Notes under the pieces: generated by a model | What the model was told of the DNA's origin: nothing | What the model saw: the letters and a program-made list of their open reading frames with translations, nothing else | Database searches by the model: none | In this document: in pieces, positions 17,940 through 28,689 of the stretch | Layout: each line of letters opens with the position of its first letter | Position numbering within the stretch: the stretch's first letter is position 1 | Program-made: the position numbers and the translations under genes | Origin: Celeribacter indicus | Lineage (GTDB): Bacteria > Pseudomonadota > Alphaproteobacteria > Rhodobacterales > Rhodobacteraceae | Direction of reading: 5' to 3' | DNA length: 64,000 nucleotides | Assembly: GCF_000819565.1 (NCBI RefSeq) | Contig: NZ_CP004393.1 | Coordinates: forward strand, 3,596,001 to 3,660,000

Positions 17940-17957
17940 CGTCGCGGCCGGGGGCGC

Positions 17958-18275
17958 TCAGCCGCCGAGCAGCGCCTCCTGCACATCCTTGCCCCAGCCG
18001 AGATACAGCGCCCCGTCCCGCTCGATCACCGGACGTTTCATCAGCGCCGGATAATCCGCGATGAGATCGAGCGGCGGACGGCCGCGCTCGGCCTCCGCGA
18101 GTCCCCGCCATGTGGTCGACCGCGTGTTCAGCAGCGCCGCGCCGAACGCCGCCTCGAACCGCTCGAGATCGTCCCGCGACAATTGCATTTCGCGAATATC
18201 CGTCACCCCCACGCCCAGCGCCTTGCCGGCCTTGCGGCAGGTGTCGCAGGTTTTCAGCCCGTAAATCGTTGTCAT
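17958..18275 (-). CDS. ArsC/Spx-family thioredoxin-fold protein
   Basis: 105-residue protein of the ArsC/Spx/YffB family. The N terminus reads MTTIYGLKTCDTCRKAGKAL, with CDTC (CxxC) at residues 10-13, and RPVIERDGALYLGWG near the C terminus matches the conserved RP...I.... block. YffB-like members bind glutathione; Spx members bind RNA polymerase. The CxxC is Spx-like, but most Gram-negative members are reductase-like proteins of unknown target. GAGGAG lies 7 bp before ATG 18275. Convergent with thrS. Confidence 0.85.
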   Translation of the reverse strand: MTTIYGLKTCDTCRKAGKALGVGVTDIREMQLSRDDLERFEAAFGAALLNTRSTTWRGLAEAERGRPPLDLIADYPALMKRPVIERDGALYLGWGKDVQEALLGG

Positions 18276-18513
18276 TTCAGTCTCCTCGATGGCAGATCGG
18301 TGGGTTTTTGCCCAAAAAATGTGGCGCATCTTGCGTGTTGCGAACTTGTCGCTTGCCTTTATTCGGACTTGCGTCAAACTGAATTATGTGACTGCTGACT
18401 TTCTGGAACGTCCGCTCCTTTTCATAAGGGGCAGCTGGAAGACTTGGAAGACCCGGCTGCACCGGCGCGTCACATGTCGTGGCGGCTGAAATGACTTAGG
18501 AGACTGAAGGACT

Positions 18514-18720
18514 ATGCCCACTGGCACCGTCAAATGGTTCAACACCACCAAAGGTTACGGCTTCATTGCGCCCGACGAGGGTGGCAAGGACGTGTTCGTC
18601 CATATTTCCGCCGTGGAACGTGCCGGCATGACCGGCCTGGCCGACAATATGAAGATCGCCTATGAGCTGCGCGAGGGCCGTGACGGGCGCGCCTCCGCCT
18701 CCGAACTGCGCGCGCTCTGA
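18514..18720 (+). CDS. Cold-shock domain protein (CspA family)
   Basis: 68-residue single cold-shock domain. RNP1 KGYGFIAP and RNP2 VFVHISAV are intact, as is the N-terminal GTVKWFN. Such proteins bind single-stranded RNA and DNA and act as RNA chaperones. A 238-bp leader separates it from the ArsC-like gene, and the A/T-rich part (about 18300-18420) probably holds the promoter and a long 5' UTR, as often seen for csp genes. GAAGG lies just before the start. Confidence 0.95.
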   Translation: MPTGTVKWFNTTKGYGFIAPDEGGKDVFVHISAVERAGMTGLADNMKIAYELREGRDGRASASELRAL

Positions 18721-18789
18721 CCGGTTTCCCCTTCGCAATCCGGCGGCTCCGGACCCGGTTCCGGAGCTGCTATTCCCGGACGTGCCGAA

Positions 18790-19428
18790 ATGCCCACGAT
18801 TCTCGCCTTTGGCGACAGCAACACGCACGGCACGCAACCGATGGTCACACGGCCGTCCGCCCTGCCCCGCCTCGCCCGGCGCTGGCCGGTGGTGATGGCT
18901 GAAACGCTCGGCTGGGATCTCCTCGAGGAGGGGCTTCCGGGCCGGACCTTCGCCTTCCCGGATCCCGAGAAGGGACCGCATATGGACGGCCGTCTCGGCC
19001 TGTTCGTCGCGCTCGAGAGCCACGGGCCGATCGACGCCCTGACGATCATGCTCGGCATCAACGACCTGAAGGCGCATTTCGACGCCTCCCCCGACCAGAT
19101 CGCCGCCGGCTGTGCCTTTCACCTCGATGTCGCGCTCTCCGACGAGATGCAGGCGCTGCACGGCGGTTTCGAACCCTTCCTCATCGTGCCCCCCGCGCCC
19201 CACGCGGCCGGTGTCCTGTCGGAGATCTACACCGGCGCAGCGGAAAAGGCCCGGCGCACGCGGGAGTTGATGCGGGCCGAGGCGGAGGCGCGCGACGTGG
19301 CCTTCTTCGATGCCGACGAGGTGATTTCCGTCTCCGCGATCGACGGCGTCCATTTCGATGCCGAGGCGCACGAGATCCTCGGCGCGGCCGTCGCCCGGTT
19401 CGTCATGTCTGAATTCGCGGCGCCCTAA
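18790..19428 (+). CDS. SGNH/GDSL-family hydrolase (arylesterase-like)
   Basis: 212-residue SGNH hydrolase. Block I is ILAFGDSNTHG with the Ser nucleophile; block III is MLGINDL with the Asn; block V is DGVHFDAEAH with the catalytic Asp/His. No signal peptide is seen, so it is probably cytoplasmic. Close relatives are annotated arylesterase or multifunctional acyl-CoA thioesterase-like. It follows cspA by 69 bp and overlaps the convergent gene's stop by 4 bp. Confidence 0.85.
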   Translation: MPTILAFGDSNTHGTQPMVTRPSALPRLARRWPVVMAETLGWDLLEEGLPGRTFAFPDPEKGPHMDGRLGLFVALESHGPIDALTIMLGINDLKAHFDASPDQIAAGCAFHLDVALSDEMQALHGGFEPFLIVPPAPHAAGVLSEIYTGAAEKARRTRELMRAEAEARDVAFFDADEVISVSAIDGVHFDAEAHEILGAAVARFVMSEFAAP

Positions 19429-19751
19429 CCCGCGGTCCCGCTCTCGCCCGCGGCGGCCTCCGGCGTCACCGTTTCCCAGGCCTCACCCATCGCGAGGATG
19501 CAGCTCCGGCCTTCGACATAGGCCTGGACGAGCGTCCATTCGCCGGACTGCGGATTGGTCCAGATCTCGAGCACCGCTTCCGGACCGCGCAGGCCCGAGC
19601 CGGTCCTGACCGCGCCGAACTGGCGGCCGAGCTTCGCCGCGATCTCCTCGCGCGGCCCGCAGACGACCTCGGCAATGGGCGACACGGCCTGCGCCGCGCC
19701 GGCGGCGGCGAAGACGACAAGGGCAGGAAGGGCGAGACGAGAGGGAACCAT
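19425..19751 (-). CDS. Secreted protein of unknown function
   Basis: About 108 residues. The N terminus MVPSRLALPALVVFAAAGAAQAV is a Sec signal peptide with likely cleavage after AQA. The mature domain holds two Cys (VVCGPREEI and GRSCILAMGE) that may form a disulfide in the periplasm, and an EIWTNPQSGEWTLVQAYVEG segment. An upstream in-frame ATG at 19772 would add seven residues. No family was recognised, but the layout is common in Rhodobacteraceae secreted proteins. Confidence 0.7.
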   Translation of the reverse strand: MVPSRLALPALVVFAAAGAAQAVSPIAEVVCGPREEIAAKLGRQFGAVRTGSGLRGPEAVLEIWTNPQSGEWTLVQAYVEGRSCILAMGEAWETVTPEAAAGESGTAG

Positions 19752-19814
19752 ATCCCATCGTAACAGATTCATGACGCCGGAACCATCGGTCCCGTGCCCT
19801 CTCGACCCCTCGTC

Positions 19815-20123
19815 TCAGTCCGCGCCCATCTCGATCCGGTCCGGCATGTAATGCGGCGATTTCGGATCGGTATAGGTGACCGGCGCGGCATAGGCGGGCC
19901 TGCGCGCGGCGCGCGCGGCCGGCTCGCCATAGCCCGTCGCATTGGCTGTCCCGCAGGAGATCGCGCCGTCATGGCGCACCGGCTGTGTGCCCGCCGGACA
20001 GAAATTTTCCGCGGCGGGATAGGCAAAGACCGTCACGCCGGGTGCGTAGGGCTGCGTCCCGGCGGCAAGCGCGGGAAGCGCGGAAAGGCTGGCGGCGGCG
20101 AGAGTGAAAAGGACTTTGAACAT
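19815..20123 (-). CDS. Small secreted protein of unknown function
   Basis: 102 residues. MFKVLFTLAAASLSALPALAAG is a signal peptide with AxA cleavage. The mature part is short with two Cys (NFCPAGTQP and ISCGTANATG) and a Pro/Tyr/Ala-rich, probably disordered tail (PAYAAPVTYTDPKSPHYMPD). GGGAG lies about 8 bp before the ATG at 20123. No known domain was recognised. Next to another secreted small protein gene, 63 bp away, on the same strand. Confidence 0.65.
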   Translation of the reverse strand: MFKVLFTLAAASLSALPALAAGTQPYAPGVTVFAYPAAENFCPAGTQPVRHDGAISCGTANATGYGEPAARAARRPAYAAPVTYTDPKSPHYMPDRIEMGAD

Positions 20124-20281
20124 GGCATAAGCTCCCGAGAGGGCTGGCAGAAACGGCAATGGGCGCAGCCTAGCCCCGCGCCGGAAACCTGGCAAGTTTC
20201 AGAGCGCCGGCGCCTGCCCCACCCATGGATGCGGAAACAATGGCCTGCCTGCACGCGAACTGTCCCGCGTCGCGCAACACG

Positions 20282-20755
20282 TCAGCGCAGCCGCTCCACC
20301 ACCTCGCAGCGCGGCCCCGCCTCGCGCAGCACCGTCCGCGCCACCTCGCGCCAGTCGGAGGGGTCGAAGGCCGGAAACCATGTGTCCGCCCCCTCGACCT
20401 CGGTCTCCACGTCGGTCAGGAGGAGCCGATCCGCGAGCGGCAGCATCGCCTCGTAGATCCCCGCGCCGCCGGTCGCATAGATCCGCAGGCGGCCTTCCGC
20501 GCGTGCCAGCGCGATGGCCTCCCCGACCGAGCCGACCACATGGTCGTGATTCACGCCGCGCGAGGAGACGACGATGTTCAGACGGTTTTTCAGCGGCTTG
20601 ATCGGAAGGCTTTCCCAGGTGTGGCGGCCCATGACGACCGCGCCACCCAGGGTTTCGGTCATGAAGAATTTCAGATCCTCCGGCGCCTTCCACGGGATCG
20701 TGTTGTCCTTCCCGATGGCTCCGTTGCGGTCGCGGGCGGCAATCAGCGTGATCAT
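20282..20755 (-). CDS. folA: Dihydrofolate reductase
   Basis: 157-residue DHFR that regenerates tetrahydrofolate. The N-terminal MITLIAARDRNGAIGKDNTIPW includes the substrate-loop residues, followed by PEDLKFFMTETLG with the catalytic acidic residue, VVMGRHTWESLP (NADPH binding) and the late IYATGGAGIYEAML. Length is typical of chromosomal enzymes. It lies 8 bp after thyA on the same strand, the classic thyA-folA operon that couples dTMP synthesis to folate recycling. Confidence 0.95.
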   Translation of the reverse strand: MITLIAARDRNGAIGKDNTIPWKAPEDLKFFMTETLGGAVVMGRHTWESLPIKPLKNRLNIVVSSRGVNHDHVVGSVGEAIALARAEGRLRIYATGGAGIYEAMLPLADRLLLTDVETEVEGADTWFPAFDPSDWREVARTVLREAGPRCEVVERLR

Positions 20756-20763
20756 GGCAAACC

Positions 20764-21558
20764 TCAGACCGCGACCGGCGCCCTGATCGCCGGATCGGGG
20801 TCATAGTCCAGGATTTCGATGTCTTCGAAGGTGAAGTCGAACAGGCTTTTCACCTCGGGATTGAGTCGCAGGCGCGGCAGCGGCTTCGGCACACGCGACA
20901 GTTGCAGATCGACCTGATCCATGTGGTTGGCATAGATATGTCCGTCGCCGATCGTATGGACGAAATCGCCCGGTTCATAGCCCGTGACCTGCGCGAGCAT
21001 CGCGAGCAGCAGCGCGTAGGAGGCGATGTTGAACGGCACGCCGAGGAACATGTCCGCGGAACGCTGGTAGAGCTGGAGATGCAGCTTGCCGCCGAGGATC
21101 TTCACCTGCCACAGCGTGTGACAGGGCGGCAGCGCCATCTCGTCGACCTCCGCCGGATTCCAAGCGGAGACGATGAGCCGGCGCGAATCGGGGCTCTTGC
21201 GGATCGCCTCCACGAGTCCGGCGACCTGGTCGATGCTGCCGCGCGCGCCGCCCGGCCATTTGCGCCATTGCGCGCCGTAGACGGGACCGAGATCGCCGTT
21301 CTCATCCGCCCATTCGTCCCAGATCGACACGCCGTTTTCCTTGAGATAGCGGATATTCGTGTCGCCGGAGAGAAACCACAGGAGTTCGTGGACGATCGAA
21401 CGCAGATGCAGCTTCTTCGTGGTGACGAGCGGGAAGCCCTCCGAAAGCGGATAGCGCGCCTGGAGCCCGAAATAGGACCGCGTGCCGGTGCCGGTCCGGT
21501 CGGTGGTGTCGACCCCCTGTGCGAGGATCGTCCTCAACTGTTCGTGGTATTGACGCAC
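20764..21558 (-). CDS. thyA: Thymidylate synthase (ThyA type)
   Basis: 264 residues, the short E. coli-like form. It has [11 protein letters not shown] near the N terminus, the catalytic Cys in [32 protein letters not shown] (dUMP and folate contacts) and [13 protein letters not shown]. It methylates dUMP using methylene-THF and produces dihydrofolate, which the neighbouring folA product reduces. First gene of the minus-strand thyA-folA pair. Confidence 0.97.
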   Translation of the reverse strand: MRQYHEQLRTILAQGVDTTDRTGTGTRSYFGLQARYPLSEGFPLVTTKKLHLRSIVHELLWFLSGDTNIRYLKENGVSIWDEWADENGDLGPVYGAQWRKWPGGARGSIDQVAGLVEAIRKSPDSRRLIVSAWNPAEVDEMALPPCHTLWQVKILGGKLHLQLYQRSADMFLGVPFNIASYALLLAMLAQVTGYEPGDFVHTIGDGHIYANHMDQVDLQLSRVPKPLPRLRLNPEVKSLFDFTFEDIEILDYDPDPAIRAPVAV

Positions 21559-21689
21559 GGCGCGCTCCCCAAGATATTGTGGTGGTGCCCCTCCTTTCTA
21601 GAAGACCCGGAGGGATTCTGGAAGCGCGTCTTGGCTCTGCCCTCCGCGCGGGCTAGATGCCACCCGAAACAACGAAAGGAGTGTCGGCA

Positions 21690-22112
21690 ATGCGGTATCT
21701 GCACACGATGGTGAGGGTTCTCGACCTGGAGAAGACCATGGGTTTCTTCGAGCTTCTGGGGCTGCGGGAAACCCGCCGGATCGACAACGAGGCGGGGCGG
21801 TTCACGCTGGTTTTCATGGCGCCGGAGGGGCAGCCCGAATGCCCGGTGGAACTGACCTACAACTGGGACGGCGACGAGGGCCTGCCCTCCGACAGCCGCC
21901 ATTTCGGCCATCTCGCCTATGAGGTGGAGGACATCTATGCGCTGTGCAGGAAACTCATGGACAATGGCGTGACGATCAACCGCCCGCCGCGCGACGGGCA
22001 CATGGCCTTCGTGCGCTCGCCCGACAACGTCTCCATCGAGCTGTTGCAGAAGGGCGAGGCGAAGGCCCCGGCGGAGCCCTGGGCGTCGATGGAAAACACC
22101 GGCCACTGGTAA
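21690..22112 (+). CDS. gloA: Lactoylglutathione lyase (glyoxalase I)
   Basis: 140-residue VOC-fold glyoxalase I that isomerises the glutathione hemithioacetal of methylglyoxal. MRYLHTMVRVLDLEKTMGFFE provides the metal-binding His, VELTYNW the Glu, and FGHLAYEVEDI the second His; SIELLQKG gives the last Glu. AAAGGAG lies 8 bp before ATG 21690; an earlier in-frame ATG at 21657 lacks a site. Divergent from thyA. Confidence 0.92.
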   Translation: MRYLHTMVRVLDLEKTMGFFELLGLRETRRIDNEAGRFTLVFMAPEGQPECPVELTYNWDGDEGLPSDSRHFGHLAYEVEDIYALCRKLMDNGVTINRPPRDGHMAFVRSPDNVSIELLQKGEAKAPAEPWASMENTGHW

Positions 22113-22135
22113 GGCCCGGTCGCCGCCTGCGCCGG

Positions 22136-22633
22136 TCAATAGATATAGCGGATCTGGTCGGACCAGTACCGCTCGATCCGGCGCAGCGCGGAATTGACAT
22201 CCTCGATCCCCTCGGAGGAGATCACGCCCTTCGCGTCCAGCCCCTCGGCATGGCGCGCGAAGAGGGCCGAGACGGTGCTGCGCACATGGCGCCCCTTCTC
22301 CGTCAGCTTCACCCGCACCGAGCGGCGGTCGATCTCGCAGCGCTGGTGGTGCATGTACCCCATGTCCACGAGTTTCTTGAGATTGTAGGACACGTTCGAC
22401 CCCTGGTAATAGCCGCGCGATTTCAGCTCGCCCGCCGTCACCTCGTTCTCCCCCACGTTGAACAGGAGAAGCGCCTGCACGGCGTTGATCTCGAGAATGC
22501 CGACCCGTTCGAATTCGTCCTTGATCACGTCGAGCAACAGGCGATGCAGCCGCTCCACGAGCGACAGCGCCTCCAGATATTGCGTCATGAAGGGGGTGTC
22601 GCTCGGTTTGAGAAAGGTCGAATGCATGCTCAT
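22136..22633 (-). CDS. ldtR: MarR-family regulator, LdtR-like
   Basis: 165-residue winged-helix regulator. The MarR core includes LLLFNVGENEVTAGELKSRGYYQGSNVSYNLKKLVDMGYM, spread over 22520-22380 on the minus strand, with the wing CEIDRRSVRVKLTEKGR. The GYYQGSNVSYNLKKL block is characteristic of LdtR, an alphaproteobacterial regulator linked to L,D-transpeptidase and cell-envelope stress. GGAG precedes ATG 22633. Convergent with gloA. Confidence 0.8.
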   Translation of the reverse strand: MSMHSTFLKPSDTPFMTQYLEALSLVERLHRLLLDVIKDEFERVGILEINAVQALLLFNVGENEVTAGELKSRGYYQGSNVSYNLKKLVDMGYMHHQRCEIDRRSVRVKLTEKGRHVRSTVSALFARHAEGLDAKGVISSEGIEDVNSALRRIERYWSDQIRYIY

Positions 22634-22722
22634 CTGTCACTCCGCCAAGGGGCTCAGAGGACAGACTGGCGCCAATTTCCCAAGATTCAGTTAAGCCGGG
22701 GAGGTTTCCGCCTCCCGCGGCC

Positions 22723-23001
22723 TCAGCCCTTTTTCGCCCAGTCGGCGTGATCGGCCGCGGCGATGAGCCGGTCGAGCATCGGACGGAGCGCCGCCGGCGT
22801 GGGCTTCAGCCCCGTGGCATAGGCCAGCAGGTCCTGGTCGTGCTCCTCCATCAGCCGCTCGAACGCATCGAGCGCGGCCTCGTCCATCGTGGCGAGATGC
22901 CGGTCGGCATAGCCGCCGATCAGCAGGTCCATCTCCTTGATCCCGCGCCGCCAGGCCCGGATCCTGAGGCGCTTGCGGCGGATTTCCACGCTCTCGCTCA
23001 T
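22723..23001 (-). CDS. sdhE: Succinate dehydrogenase assembly factor SdhE
   Basis: 92 residues of the SdhE/YgfY/Sdh5 family, which helps attach FAD to the flavoprotein of succinate dehydrogenase. The N-terminal RRKRLRIRAWRRGIKEMDLLIGGYAD carries the conserved RxxRRGxxExD motif needed for flavinylation. LMEEHDQDLLAYATG is the second conserved helix. AAGGGAG lies 6 bp before the ATG. Stand-alone gene between ldtR and the aminotransferase operon. Confidence 0.9.
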   Translation of the reverse strand: MSESVEIRRKRLRIRAWRRGIKEMDLLIGGYADRHLATMDEAALDAFERLMEEHDQDLLAYATGLKPTPAALRPMLDRLIAAADHADWAKKG

Positions 23002-23083
23002 GCGGCAACTCCCTTTTCGCCGCGTTTTTGCACCTTGCCGCGCGATATCGCAAGGGGACGTCTTGGCGGGAGCCGGGATTTGA

Positions 23084-24692
<1,609 letters not shown>

Positions 24693-24696
<4 letters not shown>

Positions 24697-25109
24697 GCGT
24701 CAACCTGCCCGAATACTATTTCCGCGTGCGCGAGAACGGCGCCTTCGTCTTTCGCGTGGACACGGAGAACCGCCAGCGCCGGATCGAGATGGACCAGATC
24801 GCCGCGGTGAACATCCGCAACGGCGAAATCAAGCCGCACGGCAATCGCGACCTCACGCCGGCGGAGATGCAGGTGATCGAGGACTGGATGGCCGAACGTG
24901 TCGCGCTTCTCGCCCGGCGCGACATCGACGACATCCACCGGGCGGTCGACCATCTGAACCTCACGACCCACTGGGCCCAGGCGCGGGCAACCGACGAACA
25001 GCTCGAAAACGTCACCGACGCGCTGCTGCTCGCCATGCACGACCTGCGCTCGGTCCTGGTGCGCAAGAAGGCGGAGCGGCTTCTGGCCCGCGGCGATCAG
25101 GCCGGCTGA
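24693..25109 (+). CDS. Conserved protein of unknown function
   Basis: 138 residues, charged and soluble. The N-terminal part EYYFRVRENGAFVFRVDTENRQRRIEMDQIAAVNIRNGEIKPHG looks like a small beta domain (24702-24830). The rest is helical (LTPAEMQVIEDWMAERVALLARRDIDDIHRAVDHLN in pieces). Third gene of the ATGA-coupled set. No known family was recognised. It overlaps the end of the convergent MATE gene by 13 bp. Confidence 0.75.
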
Positions 25110-26455
25110 GGTATCGCCGCCTTCTGCCGCCAGAAGCGCCAGCTCATCGACAGCCAGGCCATCGTGAGGCCGAAGATGAAGCCCATCCACACGCCCTCCG
25201 CCCCCCAGCCGAAGACGAAGCCGAACAGATAGGCGACCGGCAGGCCGATGATCCAGTAGCTGACCCCGGCGAGCCACATCGGCACCGCCGTGTCATGCAG
25301 CCCGCGCAGAAGCGCCAGCGTCACGACCTGGCCGCCGTCGGAATATTGCATGACCGCCGCGAAGAACATGAGCGAGGCGCCGATGGCGAGCACCGCGTCG
25401 CGCTCCGGCTCGTCGGGTGCGATGAACAGGCCGATGAGCGTTTCCGGCATCGACAGGAACAGCACGGTCGAGAAGGTCGCCATCACCACCGACAACACCA
25501 CCGCCACCGCCGCGCCGCGCCGCATCTCCGCCCGGTCGCCACGCCCGGCGGCATTGCCGACCCGGATCGTCGCCGCCTGCGACAGCCCGATCTGCACCAT
25601 GAAGGTCAGCGCGGTGATCTGGAGCGCGATGCCATGCGCGGCGAGGCTCGCCGTGCCGATCCAGCCCATCATCACCGCCGCCGCGTTGAACAGCCCCACC
25701 TCGGCCAGCGCGGTGGCGCCAATGGGAATTCCCATGCGGAAGACGGTGCGGAACATCGGCCAGTCCGGCTTGAACGGGTTGCGGAACAGGTCGTTCTCCG
25801 GCGTCTTCGCCTGCGCGTAGAGCGCGAGCACCACGACCATCGCGATATTGACGATCAGCGAGGCGATGGCCGACCCGGACACGCCGAGCGCGGGCATACC
25901 GAGATTGCCGAAGATCAGCACCCAGTTGAGCGCGGCATTCAGCACCACCGCCCCCAGCACGACGATCAGGATGATCCGGGTGCGTTCGAGCGCGGAGAAA
26001 TAGGAACGCAGCACCGCCACCATGAGCGCGGGAATCATCTCTACCCCGGCGATGGCGAGATAGGGGCGGGCCAGCGCCGCGATCTCGGGCTTCTGCCCGA
26101 GGGCGAGCAGCACTCGGTCGGAAAAGAGGAAGACCGGATAGATCAGGATCGCCGCCAGAAGCGACAGCCAGATCGCCATGCGCGTGGCGCGGCGCACCGT
26201 CGTCGCATCCCCCTGCCCCGAGGCGGTGGCGACGAGCGGCATCACGGCAAAGCCGAAGCCCGCGAGGAAGATGAACAGGATGAACCAGAAGCCCGAGCCC
26301 AGCACCAGCGCGGCAAGCTCATCGAGCCCGTACCACCCCATCATGACCACATCCGTCATATGCACGGAAAATTGCGCAAGCTGGCTGCCCGCCAGCGGAA
26401 TGCCGAGCGCGAGCAGGCGCCTGGCATGCGCGGAATATGAAAGCTGTGGCGTCAT
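25097..26455 (-). CDS. MATE-family efflux transporter
   Basis: 452-residue multidrug and toxin extrusion protein with about 12 hydrophobic segments in two related halves. It exports cationic drugs or metabolites using Na+ or H+. AGSQLAQFSVHMTDVVMMGWYG at the N terminus and the matching GATALAEVGLFNAAAVMMGWIG at the second half are the internal repeat typical of the NorM branch. ATG at 26455 gives MTPQLSYSAHARRLLALGIPLAG. Monocistronic. Confidence 0.92.
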   Translation of the reverse strand: MTPQLSYSAHARRLLALGIPLAGSQLAQFSVHMTDVVMMGWYGLDELAALVLGSGFWFILFIFLAGFGFAVMPLVATASGQGDATTVRRATRMAIWLSLLAAILIYPVFLFSDRVLLALGQKPEIAALARPYLAIAGVEMIPALMVAVLRSYFSALERTRIILIVVLGAVVLNAALNWVLIFGNLGMPALGVSGSAIASLIVNIAMVVVLALYAQAKTPENDLFRNPFKPDWPMFRTVFRMGIPIGATALAEVGLFNAAAVMMGWIGTASLAAHGIALQITALTFMVQIGLSQAATIRVGNAAGRGDRAEMRRGAAVAVVLSVVMATFSTVLFLSMPETLIGLFIAPDEPERDAVLAIGASLMFFAAVMQYSDGGQVVTLALLRGLHDTAVPMWLAGVSYWIIGLPVAYLFGFVFGWGAEGVWMGFIFGLTMAWLSMSWRFWRQKAAIPQPA

Positions 26456-26559
26456 GATCCGGGCTATAGCCGCCAAACTCCTGACCGCCTAGTCAAATTT
26501 CGCGATGAGCGGGCTCACGGATCGGAATGCGGCAGCGCCCCGCCCATCGCCGGCCCGGC

Positions 26560-27072
26560 CTACCGGCGCCGTGCGGGCCTGAGGCGGCTCACGTCATAGC
26601 CGTTCCACGACAGGATGCCCTCCACCGCCGCGCGCCGGTCCGGCGGCAACACCAGGTCGCGGCTCAGGACATGCGCCGCGCCGGAGGGATAGCCGATGAC
26701 CGCCGTGTGATATTCCCCGTCGACCCAGAGCACCCAGAGCTCCTCCCCCTTGAAGGCATAGCGCCCCGGCCCGATCCGGCGCGCCACGCCCTGCACCGGC
26801 CGCCCGTCCGCGCAGGGGCCCTCGGTCACGGTCAGATCGCCCGACCGCTGCGGCGCAAAGGTCACCGCCCCGATGGTGCAGGACGCGCCCTCGGGCACGA
26901 AGCCCGCGACCTCGTACCAGCGCCCGGCGAATTTCCCCGTGTCGAGCGCGGCAATCGACGACATCGCCACCTGCGCATCGCGCGTGCCCGTCGGCTGCGC
27001 CGCCCGCTCCCCCGTCCCGGCACACCCCGCCAGCAGGGCGAGCAGGCCCATGACCGCGATCAGTCCACGCAT
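26560..27072 (-). CDS. Lipocalin-family lipoprotein
   Basis: 170 residues. MRGLIAVMGLLALLAGC is a lipoprotein signal with lipobox LAGC, so the mature protein is lipid-anchored. FAGRWYEVAGFVPEG is the first lipocalin motif (GxW), followed by barrel strands (LTVTEGPCADGRPVQG, YAFKGEELWVLWVDGEYHTAVIG) and LSRDLVLP. It resembles Blc-type outer-membrane lipocalins that bind lipids. Its start overlaps the end of the upstream lipoprotein gene by 13 bp, so the two are probably co-expressed. Confidence 0.85.
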   Translation of the reverse strand: MRGLIAVMGLLALLAGCAGTGERAAQPTGTRDAQVAMSSIAALDTGKFAGRWYEVAGFVPEGASCTIGAVTFAPQRSGDLTVTEGPCADGRPVQGVARRIGPGRYAFKGEELWVLWVDGEYHTAVIGYPSGAAHVLSRDLVLPPDRRAAVEGILSWNGYDVSRLRPARRR

Positions 27073-27413
27073 AGCGTCACCCTCCGTCCCTGGGCGTCCA
27101 GAATCTCGTTGCACCCGAACAGGGGCGTGATCGGCGCACAGGTCCCGGAGCGGGCAAGGCATTTCCCGGTGCCGCAATCGCCGGAGGCCTTGCAGGATTT
27201 CCCCGCATCCTTCGGCGTCGTGAAACAGGTCAGGAAGCCGGCCATGCCGCCGCTGCGGAACTCGCCGCCCCGCGCCTCGCAGGCGCGTTTCTCGCTGGCC
27301 GTCACCGCCGGATCCGCCCCCTGCCCGCCGGACACCGGTCCGGGGCGGGGCGTCACGGGCAGGCAGGCGGCCAGGAAGAGGACGGCGCAGACACCGAGAC
27401 GGCGCAAAGACAT
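27060..27413 (-). CDS. Cysteine-rich lipoprotein of unknown function
   Basis: 117 residues. MSLRRLGVCAVLFLAAC has a lipobox LAAC, so it is a lipoprotein. The mature part has eight further Cys (RACEARGG, LTCFTTP, KSCKASGDCGTGKC, GTCAPI, GCNEIL, LCVD), which suggests several disulfides in the periplasm. No enzymatic motif is visible. Paired by overlap with the lipocalin gene. Similar Cys-rich lipoproteins occur in Rhodobacteraceae without assigned role. Confidence 0.7.
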   Translation of the reverse strand: MSLRRLGVCAVLFLAACLPVTPRPGPVSGGQGADPAVTASEKRACEARGGEFRSGGMAGFLTCFTTPKDAGKSCKASGDCGTGKCLARSGTCAPITPLFGCNEILDAQGRRVTLCVD

Positions 27414-27446
27414 GAGGCGACCCTTTCCGTTGACCCCCGTAGCCTC

Positions 27447-28487
27447 TCAATAGGGCATCGGATGCGCCTTGTGAACGGCTTCCAGATCCTTCAGCACCTC
27501 TTCGGTCAGCGTCAGATCCGCCGCCCCGAGCGACGCCTCGAGCTGTTCGACCGACGTCGCTCCGAGGATCGGCACCACGTCGAAAGGCCGCGTGAGCGTC
27601 CAGGCCACCGCCATCGCCACCGGGTCGAGCCCGTGCTTGCCGGCCACCTCGACATAGGCCGCCACGGCCGCCCAGCCCCGCGCCCCCGCGCGGCCGCCGA
27701 GATTGCCGTTGAGATCGAGGCGCGAGCCCTTCGGCACCACGGTCCCGCCCCGGTACTTGTCGCTCAGCATCCCCGCGGCGAGCGGCGAATAGGCCAGCAG
27801 CGTCACCTCCTCCCGCACGGAAAGCTCGGCCAGATCCGTATCGAACAGCCGGCACATCAGCGAATATTCGTTCTGGATCGACTGCATCTTCGGCGCCCCG
27901 TCCGCGCGCGCCAGGCCGAGCCATTGGGACATGCCCCAGGCGGTCTCGTTCGACGTGCCGAAGTCGCGCACCTTGCCCTTCTTCCGCAGCGCGGCCATCA
28001 CCTCCAGAACCCCGTGCATCTCATCCTCGATCTCCGCCCGCGACGGCTGTCCCGACGGCGCATAGCCCCAGTTCTGGCGGAAATGATACGAGCCGCGGTT
28101 GGGCCAGTGGAACTGGTAGAGGTCGATGTAATCCGTCCCGAGGCGCCGCAGCGAGGCGTCGAGCCGGGCCTCCAGCGTGGAGGCGAGAATGCCCTCCTCG
28201 TTGATATTGCCCGGACCGGCGATCTTGGTGGCGATCACCCAGTCGCCGCGCCCGCCGGATTTCGCGAAATAGGCGCCGACGATCTCCTCCGTCCGGCCGG
28301 CGGTCTCCTTCCTCACCGGATTGACGGGATACATCTCTGCCGTGTCGAGGAAGTTGATCCCGGCCTCCTTGGCACGGTCGATCTGGGCATGGCCCTCCTC
28401 CTGCGTGTTCTGGCTGCCCCAGGTCATCGTGCCGAGGCAGAGTTCGGAGACGAGAAGATCGCTCGTGCCGATTTTGCGCAGTTTCAT
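27447..28487 (-). CDS. Aldo/keto reductase (Tas-like)
   Basis: 346-residue NADPH-dependent aldo/keto reductase with TIM-barrel fold. It starts MKLRKIGTSDLLVSELCLGTMTWG, then NFLDTAEMYPVNP (catalytic Asp and Tyr), VIATKIAG (Lys), YIDLYQFHWPNRG (His) and the C-terminal NADPH site VPILGATSVEQLEASL. The overall pattern and the long insert around residues 45-60 match Tas/YajO-type members. AAAGGA lies about 10 bp before ATG 28487. Divergent from metG. Confidence 0.9.
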   Translation of the reverse strand: MKLRKIGTSDLLVSELCLGTMTWGSQNTQEEGHAQIDRAKEAGINFLDTAEMYPVNPVRKETAGRTEEIVGAYFAKSGGRGDWVIATKIAGPGNINEEGILASTLEARLDASLRRLGTDYIDLYQFHWPNRGSYHFRQNWGYAPSGQPSRAEIEDEMHGVLEVMAALRKKGKVRDFGTSNETAWGMSQWLGLARADGAPKMQSIQNEYSLMCRLFDTDLAELSVREEVTLLAYSPLAAGMLSDKYRGGTVVPKGSRLDLNGNLGGRAGARGWAAVAAYVEVAGKHGLDPVAMAVAWTLTRPFDVVPILGATSVEQLEASLGAADLTLTEEVLKDLEAVHKAHPMPY

Positions 28488-28689
28488 CCGGTGGTCGTCC
28501 TTTCTTCTGTCGCCGGGCGGCGCGGCGCCCGGACGCCAACTTACCGACAGTTTCTGCAAGTGCAAACGCCACGGCCTTGCGCTTTTCGTCAGACCCGCTT
28601 GCAGACATCGCGCCGCGCCTCTGGCTCTTTCCTCCGAGCCGCGATAGAGAAACCACAAGACATTCGCTAACGGACGGACCCGCTCGCTC